Shown here piece after piece: positions 33,701 to 39,058 of a stretch of 39,058 nt of DNA (the first letter of the stretch is position 1; each line of letters begins with the position of its first letter). Made by a program: the position numbers and the translations under genes. The DNA lies in NCBI GenBank assembly GCA_039819285.1, contig JBCBSH010000011.1:1-39058 (forward strand), given 5' to 3'. A model generated the notes under the pieces. That model was given only the letters and a program-made list of their open reading frames with translations. It made no database searches and was not told the DNA's origin. This DNA is from JANQGH01 sp039819285. Lineage in GTDB: Bacteria > Pseudomonadota > Alphaproteobacteria > DSM-16000 > Inquilinaceae.

Positions 33701-33917
33701 TGAGCGCCTGCCCGTCGGCAATACCTACGTGAACCGCAACATCATCGGCGCGGTGGTTGGCGTTCAGCCCTTCGGCGGCCAGAACCTGTCCGGCACCGGG
33801 CCAAAGGCCGGCGGCCCGCACTATCTGCCCCGCTTTGCCACCGAACGGACACTGAGCGTGAACACCACGGCGGCGGGCGGCAACGCCAGCCTGATCTCTC
33901 TCCAGGATGAGGACTAG
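30783..33917 (+). CDS. putA: Bifunctional proline dehydrogenase / glutamate-semialdehyde dehydrogenase
   Basis: A 1044-residue PutA, oxidising proline to glutamate in two steps with FAD then NAD. The proline dehydrogenase domain occupies about residues 60-490 (GPGISVKLSALHPRYE, VRLVKGAYWD, FATHNAHT). The aldehyde dehydrogenase domain covers about 540-1000: NFPLAIFTGQVAAALVAGN, general base in AETGG near 797, catalytic Cys in GQRCSALR near 829, and the closing FGGQNLSGTGPKAGG. The N-terminal ribbon-helix-helix of regulatory E. coli PutA is absent, so it is not self-repressing, and the extra C-terminal domain of long forms is also missing. AGGA precedes the ATG at 30783. It is divergent from arginase. 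Confidence 0.95.
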   Translation: MAFADNPIPDLDPQRRVIAALYRAPEVDVVRDLVQRAEVAPDAAGRVKARARQLVSGVRANRRRFGGVDQFLQEYGLTTDEGVALMCLAEALLRIPDAHTADLLIEDKIGGADWQRHVGQGEGAFVNASTWALMLTGRVMRLDDDIGEPGSFLGRIVKRAGEPVIRAAMRHAMRIMGQQFVMGRTIAEAVKRAKEHEAQGYRYSYDMLGEAARTEADARHYFDAYQMAIAAIGKDAKDAGVINGPGISVKLSALHPRYETAQRQRCVPVLVERLLVLCRDAKNAEIGLCVDAEEADRLDLSLDIIEAAAGHADLAGWNGFGLAVQAYQKRAHALIDWLADVAQRTDRRLMVRLVKGAYWDTEIKLAQEGGLPDYPVFTRKVNTDVSYLACARKMLGRRDVFYPQFATHNAHTVAYVLEAAGDREGYEFQRLHGMGEPLYDQLVGPDLPVRVYAPVGGHEELLAYLVRRLLENGANTSFVNRLQDDTVPIDDIVADPVAEAASHEDPRHPKIPLPADLYRPARRNSAGLDLSDPPTYGPVLNVMDGFEGWQATGLIDGQPVGGTAREVRSPYDHRLTVGTVREASAADAERAMAVASAAFADWDRMGGTARADILDRMAEALEANRAELMALACREAGKTLPDALSEVREAVDFCRYYAERARLDFDGPHSLPGPTGEANSLALRGRGVFLCISPWNFPLAIFTGQVAAALVAGNCVIAKPAEQTPLIAWRAVSLFHEAGVPPAVLSLLPGDGPTLGTKLLAHPALAGVAFTGSTDTARLINRALADRSGPILPLIAETGGQNAMIVDSSALPEQVVLDVIASAFQSAGQRCSALRVLYLQDGIADRLITMLQGACETLTVGDPTLLSTDIGPVIDAEAKEALDAHAAEMQTVGKPMLRVPIGALERHGTFVAPQAFEIDRIDRLTKENFGPLLHVVRFAGDKLDAVIDAIAATGYGLTLGIHSRIQQTVDTIHERLPVGNTYVNRNIIGAVVGVQPFGGQNLSGTGPKAGGPHYLPRFATERTLSVNTTAAGGNASLISLQDED

Positions 33918-33942
33918 CGCCGGGTTTGGAGGCGCGCCGCCA

Positions 33943-34461
33943 TCAGCCTTTTCCGACCGGCAAGTCGAGACGGAAGAGTGCGATCTCGCCGGCCGCGCCG
34001 GGGTCGAGGAGACGGTCAAAGGTCATGCCCAGACGGTCAATCAGTCCGATCGAGCGTGTGTTCGAGCGGTAGGCGCGGGCCACGATCCGATTGATGCGAT
34101 GCACGGCGAAGGCAACCTGTACGACGCGGCCGGCCGCTTCGGTTGCCAGGCCCTTGCCCCACTGCGCTGGCTTCAGCCACCAGCCGATTTCGATCTCGCC
34201 CAATGAGGAAAGTGGCGCCAGGCCGCAAAAGCCCAAAAGGTCGCCGCTGGCCCGATCGGTCAGCTTCCAGTTGCAGTAGCCGAGCGTCTGTTGAAAAGCG
34301 CTCTGCAAGCCCATGAACCACCCGATCCTGGCATCCGTCCACGGTTCACCGGTGGCGATGAAACGCATGACGTTGGGATCGCGCGCGATCTCGGCAAACG
34401 CTTCGAAGTCGTCGAGTTTCCAGGTCTCCAGAAGGAGCCTTGGCGTCTCGTGGACGATCAT
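33943..34461 (-). CDS. GNAT-family N-acetyltransferase (RimJ/RimL-like)
   Basis: A 172-residue acetyl-CoA-dependent acetyltransferase of the Acetyltransf_3 type. It opens with MIVHETPRLLLETW, the usual start of this group. The segment IEIGWWLKPAQWGKGLATEA holds the acetyl-CoA pyrophosphate loop (Q-x-G-K-G-x-A), and RIVARAYRSNTRSIGLIDRLGM gives the final helix pair. The acceptor (protein N-terminus, antibiotic or metabolite) is unknown. The ATG at 34461 is chosen by homology; earlier in-frame starts lie inside glpD. It follows glpD by 53 bases in the same direction, and converges on putA. Confidence 0.87.
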   Translation of the reverse strand: MIVHETPRLLLETWKLDDFEAFAEIARDPNVMRFIATGEPWTDARIGWFMGLQSAFQQTLGYCNWKLTDRASGDLLGFCGLAPLSSLGEIEIGWWLKPAQWGKGLATEAAGRVVQVAFAVHRINRIVARAYRSNTRSIGLIDRLGMTFDRLLDPGAAGEIALFRLDLPVGKG

Positions 34462-34514
34462 TGGTCGGGTGCCACGCAAAATCGGCTCGGAGGCATACTC
34501 GAACCGTCGATGAT

Positions 34515-36059
34515 CTAAACGGCGGCCGCCACCGGCTGCTCCGCCATGCGGCTCTCTAGCCACGCCTCCAAACGCTCACGGCCCTCCGGCTCGATCACCA
34601 GGTCTAGCTTGGTGCGGCGCCACAAGATGTCGTCGGCGGTGCGCGCCCATTCGTGGGTGACGAGGTACTCCACCTCGGCCTCGTAAAGATCGGCGCCGAT
34701 CAGGGCGCCGAGACCGTCAAGGTCCGTCACGCCGTCCAGAAACTTGTCCGACAAGGTGCCGTAGTGGCGGGCGTAGCGCCAGGCGAGGTCGTCGGGCAGG
34801 AAGGGGTGTTTCGCCTTCAGGCTGGCCAGAAACGCGTCGAAATCGGCGTTCGGCATGTCGCCGCCAGGCAGCGCTTCTTTGGCCGTCCAGGTCTCCGGCA
34901 GGTTAGGCAAGAACGGCTTCAGCTTCTCCAGCGCGTGTTCGGCCAGCTTGCGGTAGGTCGTGATCTTGCCGCCATAGATCGACAGCAGGGGCGCGCCGCC
35001 CTCGGGTGCCTCGACATCGAAGACATAGTCGCGGGTGACGGCCGACGGGTTGGCAGCGTGATCGTCATAAAGCGGACGTACACCGGCATAGGTGCGCACG
35101 ATTTGGTCCGGCAGCGGCGCAGCGCCGAAATAGGTGCCGACCGCCTTGCACAGATAGTCGATCTCGTCGTCGGAAATCGCAACTTGCGCCGGGTCGCCGT
35201 CATAGACCAGGTCAGTCGTGCCGATCAGCGTGAAGCGCCGCTCGTACGGGATGGCGAAGATCACCCGCTTGTCGTCATTTTGCAGAATGTAGGCGTGCTC
35301 GCCCTCATAGAGTTTGGGCACGATGATGTGGCTGCCCTTGACCAGCTTCAGATGGGCCTGTTCGTTGCGGCCCAGCCCGTGCCGCAGGAAGCGGTCAACC
35401 CACGGGCCGGCGGCGTTGATCAGGATGCGGGCCCTGACCGTCTGCTGGGCGCCGGTCGCCTTGTCGGACAGGGTGGCGATCCAGTGGTCGCCGTCCCGCC
35501 GTGCGTCGACACAGCGGGTGCGCACCAGGATTGTCGCACCGCGCTGCTCGGCATCCTTGGCGTTCAGCACAACCAGTCGCGAATCCTCGACCCAGCAGTC
35601 GGAATACTCAAACCCGCGCGTCATGTCCGACCTCAAGGGCGCGCCTTGAAGCGACGAGGTCAGATCCAGGCTTTTGGTGCCGGGCAGGGTGCGCCGGCCG
35701 CCGATATGGTCGTAAAGGAAAAGCCCCAGGCGGATCATCCAGCGTGGCCGCAGCCGCCTGTTGTGCGGCAGCACGAAGCGCAGGGGCCAGATGATGTGGG
35801 GGGCGGCGCGCAGCAGGACCTCGCGCTCGGCCAACGCCTCGCGCACCAGCCGGAACTCATACATCTCCAGATAGCGCAGGCCGCCATGGATCAGCTTGGA
35901 GGACGAGGATGAGGTGGCCTGGGCCAGATCGGCCTGTTCGCACATCACCACTTTCAGCCCGCGCCCGGCCGCGTCGCGGGCGATGCCGGCCCCATTAATG
36001 CCGCCGCCGACGATCAACAGATCGGCTTCGAGAACGTCTCCGTGCGCTTGGTCCGTCAT
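34515..36059 (-). CDS. glpD: Aerobic glycerol-3-phosphate dehydrogenase
   Basis: A 514-residue FAD-dependent membrane-associated enzyme (E. coli GlpD has 501) that oxidises glycerol-3-phosphate to dihydroxyacetone phosphate and passes electrons to the quinone pool. FAD-binding GGGINGAGIARDAAGRG is near residues 18-34, followed by SSSSSKLIHGGLRYLE, SDCWVEDSRLV, INAAGPWVDRF and YGGKITTYRKLAE. The ATG at 36059 places the FAD motif at the usual distance. No glpK, glpF or glpR gene is adjacent. It is divergent from the YdbH-like gene across 166 bases. Confidence 0.94.
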   Translation of the reverse strand: MTDQAHGDVLEADLLIVGGGINGAGIARDAAGRGLKVVMCEQADLAQATSSSSSKLIHGGLRYLEMYEFRLVREALAEREVLLRAAPHIIWPLRFVLPHNRRLRPRWMIRLGLFLYDHIGGRRTLPGTKSLDLTSSLQGAPLRSDMTRGFEYSDCWVEDSRLVVLNAKDAEQRGATILVRTRCVDARRDGDHWIATLSDKATGAQQTVRARILINAAGPWVDRFLRHGLGRNEQAHLKLVKGSHIIVPKLYEGEHAYILQNDDKRVIFAIPYERRFTLIGTTDLVYDGDPAQVAISDDEIDYLCKAVGTYFGAAPLPDQIVRTYAGVRPLYDDHAANPSAVTRDYVFDVEAPEGGAPLLSIYGGKITTYRKLAEHALEKLKPFLPNLPETWTAKEALPGGDMPNADFDAFLASLKAKHPFLPDDLAWRYARHYGTLSDKFLDGVTDLDGLGALIGADLYEAEVEYLVTHEWARTADDILWRRTKLDLVIEPEGRERLEAWLESRMAEQPVAAAV

Positions 36060-36191
36060 CGCGCGTACACCGTCATCTAGGGCTGCTCTTGGATTTTTCG
36101 GCACCTTACAGCGCGCCAACTAGGTGGTAAATGCGGCCTGTGAAGGTCTTTGACGGGTTTTTTGTGCCCTGCGTCGAGCTTGCGCCTAGAC

Positions 36192-36209
36192 TTCCGCTAC
36201 GAAGCGGAA
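36192..36209. promoter_or_regulatory. Palindrome in the glpD / ydbH-like divergent promoter
   Basis: TTCCGCT and AGCGGAA are perfect 7-bp arms around ACGA, 16 bases before the start codon of the YdbH-like gene and about 130 bases upstream of glpD. It could be an operator or a leader hairpin close to the ribosome-binding site. Confidence 0.35.
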
Positions 36210-36225
36210 TTGGTGCGGAGGGCTG

Positions 36226-39058
36226 ATGCTGCCTTGGGCGGGCCGAACCCTGTTGGCGTTGATCGCGGCGATATTGAACGCGGCGATCCTGGCCGTGCTT
36301 GCCTGGTTCTTCATCGCGCCAAGGTTCGCCGGCGAGATCATCCTGGTTGAGGCCCAGCGGGCCGGCGTGCCTGTCACCTCGCTTAAGGTGGACCGGCTGT
36401 GGCCCGGTGGCGTCATGCTGAGCGATATCAAGTTCGAAGGCGGCAGTCCCTTTGTGCGCCAAGCCCTGGTCACGTTTCAGCGGCGCGAACTGACCGAAAA
36501 TGGCCAGGTCGATACGGTTGAGATCGCGGGCGCCCGCTTAACGCTGGCGATCGATGAGACCGGCGCGATCTCGATCGAGGGGCTGGAGCCGTTGCTGGAC
36601 GGCCCACGCGATGCAAGCGGGACGTTTTCGATCCCGCAACTGCCGGTGCAGCAAATCGTGCTGGATGACGCGCGCGTCAGCCTGAGCACGCCGCTGGGCC
36701 CGGCGGGGTTGACCGTGGATGCGACGCTGCGCCCGATCGAGCAGGGGGGCATTGTCCTGACCGCTGCGTTGTCCCCGGAATGGCGCGATCAGCGGGCCGC
36801 GATCCTGCTTCAAGGCCGCGTCGATACAGATGGCGCGTTTGACGCAGTCGCGAGCTTGGCCAGCGATCGGGTGGCATGGGAGGATGTGCGGCTGACCGGC
36901 GCCGATGGCTGGCTGGCGGCGTCTGGGTCGCCGGCCGGCCTGACGGCCATTGAAGGCGAGCTGCAGGCCGCAAGCGTTGCCATCGGCGACCAGCGGCTTG
37001 GCGAAACTCGGCTGTATGCGCTCGGCCAAGACCTGCCGGATCTTGTCACCCTGCGTACCGAGAGCCTGGACGGATCTGTTCGCCTGGCCGCCGATGTCGG
37101 TTTCATCGATTGGGCGGCCGGGACACCCGATCTCGAGATCGATGCCACCATTGGCGCGCAGAACCTGCGTCTGCTTGCCCAGCACCTGCCGGTGCCCGAC
37201 GGCACGGATGGCGAGGCGTTGATCGATCTGACGGCGGTTGTGCCGTTAAGCGCGGTTGCGGACCCGTTGGGCTTTCCCCTGATCGGCGACATCTCAATCC
37301 GTGTGCGCCGGTTGGGCGTTCCCGGTCTGGTCGACGATGTGTCGGCGACGATTGCCGCGGATTTCGCCTGGGACGGTGAGCGTCTGGCGCTGGCCAGCGC
37401 CGAACGCTGGCAGGCCTTTGGTTGGCTGCCGGATCTCGATCAGCCCTTCAACGTCAGCCTTGCGCCGCTGGGTGACGAACTGACCCTCGTTCTCGACCGC
37501 GATGCGACCGGCGGCGCGCTGCGATCGTTGGTTCAGGTCGGCGTCGGCGGCGTTGCCACGGTTTCGACCGAAGTTGCTGTCCTGGTGGATGGCGACGGCG
37601 TCGTGGGGCGGAGCATCGATATCGAGCGGCTGGACGGTACGATCTCGCCGCTGAACCTGGATGGTCTGACCGTAACGCCGCTGGTGGTTTCGCTGACGGG
37701 CGTCGGCAACGCGGGCGGTTTTCTTGGTGATCTGTCGGTGCGGGTTGCGGCGAACGGATCGTCACCGGCGATCTCCGTCGACAATGGCGCGGTGGCGCTT
37801 GACGGCCGTGTTGAGTCCGACTGGTCGGAGATTCTGTTCTTTGCCGAAGGCTGCCAGTTTCTGGCCTTCGATCGACTGTCGATCGAACGTACGCCCTTGC
37901 TGCCGACCAGCGGCCCGATCTGTCTGGAGGGGCTTGGCAACCGCCCTCTGTTCACGCTCCCCACCGATCTGCGCGGCGTCACCGCCATCGAGGGCCTGAT
38001 CGCCGGTCTGGCCGCGCGCATCGATCCCGATGCCAGCCCGCTTGACGCCTCCATCGGTACTCTGACGATCTCGGGCAGCTTGGTCGACGGCGTTAACCTG
38101 GATCTGGGGCTGGAGGGCGCTGCCCTCGACATTCCAAATGACGGCATTCTGATCGACGGTATTGCCGGCGACATTGCCATGCGCCCGACCGATGACGGCG
38201 CCATCGCGCTGACAGGGCCGGTCACGGCGGAGGGCATCATCATCGCGGGGCGGCCGCAGCCCATGGTGCCGCTCGCCGTCGAGGCAAACATCAGCGGCAC
38301 CTTGAACCAGCCCTTTATCGAAGGCGTCGGCCTGGCCCGCAACGTCGGGCTCAGCTTCCCCGCGCGGTTCCTTTATGACGGGCCGACTGGTGTCGGGCGG
38401 GTCGAGGTCGACGTGCCGGGGCTGCGGTTTACGCCCGGCGGGCTGCAACCGACGATGCTGTTCCCAATACTCGAAGACTCGCCGTTCGACACGGTCGACG
38501 GTCAGATGACTGGCGACGTGCTGATTCTGTTTGGCGCGGAGTCCGTGAACAGCGCCCGCATTCGGCTGAACGACGTTACCTTTCAGCGGCCGGAGATCAC
38601 GCTGTCGGGCGTTAACGGCACGGTCCGGCTGTCGAACTTCGCGCCGCCGCGCATGCCGGCGGGACAACAGTTAAGCATCGGCCAGGCCGAGTTCGGCCCG
38701 CTGTTTCGCGACGGGTCGGTCACGTTCGGCTTGCAGCCGGGCAACACGCTGGCGGTGAGCGAGCTGGGCTTTGATTGGGCCGGCGGCCAGGTCTCGGCCG
38801 AGCCGTTCTCCTTCGATATCGACAACATCAATACCGAGGTCACGCTTCAGGCGCGCGGCGTCAGTCTTGAGGAAATCCTGCTTGAGTTCCCGGTCGAGGA
38901 CCTCAGCGCCACCGGCATTCTGGACGGCACCTTGCCGACGCGCCTTCAGGGCGACGCCGTGTTTGTCGACAATGGACGCCTGCAAACGCGCGGGCCGGGG
39001 GTTATCCGCTATGCGCCGCAAGAGGGCGGCGATGTCGGCGAGCAAGGTTTGCAGATCT
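36226..39058 (+). CDS. YdbH-family (AsmA-like) envelope protein, 3' end outside the window
   Basis: At least 944 residues with no stop before the right edge. The ATG at 36226 follows GGAGGG at four bases. One N-terminal transmembrane anchor (about 8-30) precedes a long, almost purely beta-strand region with many I-x-G-x-L-type repeats. The last part matches the YdbH (DctA-YdbH) domain: LSGVNGTVRLSNFAPPRMP, GSVTFGLQPGNTLAVSELG, then GILDGTLPTRLQGDAVFVDN. YdbH, with TamB and YhdP, forms periplasm-spanning bridges that carry phospholipids to the outer membrane. E. coli YdbH is 879 residues; this one is longer. Small partner genes (YnbE- and YdbL-like) would be expected just past the edge. Confidence 0.88.
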   Translation, partial: MLPWAGRTLLALIAAILNAAILAVLAWFFIAPRFAGEIILVEAQRAGVPVTSLKVDRLWPGGVMLSDIKFEGGSPFVRQALVTFQRRELTENGQVDTVEIAGARLTLAIDETGAISIEGLEPLLDGPRDASGTFSIPQLPVQQIVLDDARVSLSTPLGPAGLTVDATLRPIEQGGIVLTAALSPEWRDQRAAILLQGRVDTDGAFDAVASLASDRVAWEDVRLTGADGWLAASGSPAGLTAIEGELQAASVAIGDQRLGETRLYALGQDLPDLVTLRTESLDGSVRLAADVGFIDWAAGTPDLEIDATIGAQNLRLLAQHLPVPDGTDGEALIDLTAVVPLSAVADPLGFPLIGDISIRVRRLGVPGLVDDVSATIAADFAWDGERLALASAERWQAFGWLPDLDQPFNVSLAPLGDELTLVLDRDATGGALRSLVQVGVGGVATVSTEVAVLVDGDGVVGRSIDIERLDGTISPLNLDGLTVTPLVVSLTGVGNAGGFLGDLSVRVAANGSSPAISVDNGAVALDGRVESDWSEILFFAEGCQFLAFDRLSIERTPLLPTSGPICLEGLGNRPLFTLPTDLRGVTAIEGLIAGLAARIDPDASPLDASIGTLTISGSLVDGVNLDLGLEGAALDIPNDGILIDGIAGDIAMRPTDDGAIALTGPVTAEGIIIAGRPQPMVPLAVEANISGTLNQPFIEGVGLARNVGLSFPARFLYDGPTGVGRVEVDVPGLRFTPGGLQPTMLFPILEDSPFDTVDGQMTGDVLILFGAESVNSARIRLNDVTFQRPEITLSGVNGTVRLSNFAPPRMPAGQQLSIGQAEFGPLFRDGSVTFGLQPGNTLAVSELGFDWAGGQVSAEPFSFDIDNINTEVTLQARGVSLEEILLEFPVEDLSATGILDGTLPTRLQGDAVFVDNGRLQTRGPGVIRYAPQEGGDVGEQGLQI

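Noticed and set aside
33918..33942. Possible terminator between putA and the GNAT gene
   Set aside because: The 25-base gap contains no stable hairpin or T-run.

Overview
The window is chromosomal DNA from a GC-rich bacterium. Hand counts on single 60-base lines give about 68% GC in putA and 53-57% in a few islands. Gene content points to an alphaproteobacterium, perhaps Rhodospirillales-like and marine: a PutA without the DNA-binding extension, a NodPQ-like CysD/CysNC pair, a MocR/PaiB/PdxY operon, an alpha/beta-hydrolase-OsmC fusion and a red-algal-type vanadium haloperoxidase. I cannot name the species. I see no rRNA, tRNA, CRISPR array, insertion sequence or phage module; this reads as a mosaic of small operons.

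Layout. 1-3.9 kb: the tail of an unknown gene, an AqpZ aquaporin, a small GT-A-like glycosyltransferase, an isonitrile-hydratase-like DJ-1/PfpI protein, a glyoxalase-like protein and a lipoprotein. 3.9-12.6 kb: sugar-nucleotide genes (DegT aminotransferase, WbpA-type dehydrogenase, uronate epimerase, mannose-1-P guanylyltransferase, RmlC) interspersed with a periplasmic cyclophilin, a methyltransferase and a solitary phnM. 12.8-16.3 kb: a tight sulfate-activation operon, cysD-cysNC-cysQ, whose enzymes diverge from the cysteine-biosynthesis type. With the sugar genes it suggests supply of precursors for a sulfated surface glycan, although no sulfotransferase, polymerase or flippase lies in the window. 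16.4-20.1 kb: hydrolase-OsmC fusion, an orphan HlyD-type adaptor and a CDF-like protein lacking the usual metal ligands.

20.3-26.7 kb: a five-gene, closely packed + strand operon: a MocR regulator, a PaiB split-barrel flavoprotein, pyridoxal kinase PdxY, an EamA transporter and a CPA1 antiporter with a C-terminal cyclic-nucleotide-binding domain. Repeats with exact 22-bp phase lie upstream of the MocR gene. I read this as a candidate vitamin B6 sensing and salvage unit, possibly with its own transporter; it is the most interesting system here.

27.0-29.0 kb: a solitary haloperoxidase gene of lower GC, bounded by a strong hairpin and gene-free flanks. 29.2-34.5 kb: a small periplasmic protein and arginase, divergent from the large putA, linking arginine and proline breakdown to glutamate, then a GNAT acetyltransferase. 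34.5-39.06 kb: glpD, divergent from a very large YdbH-family (AsmA-like) envelope protein that runs off the right edge.
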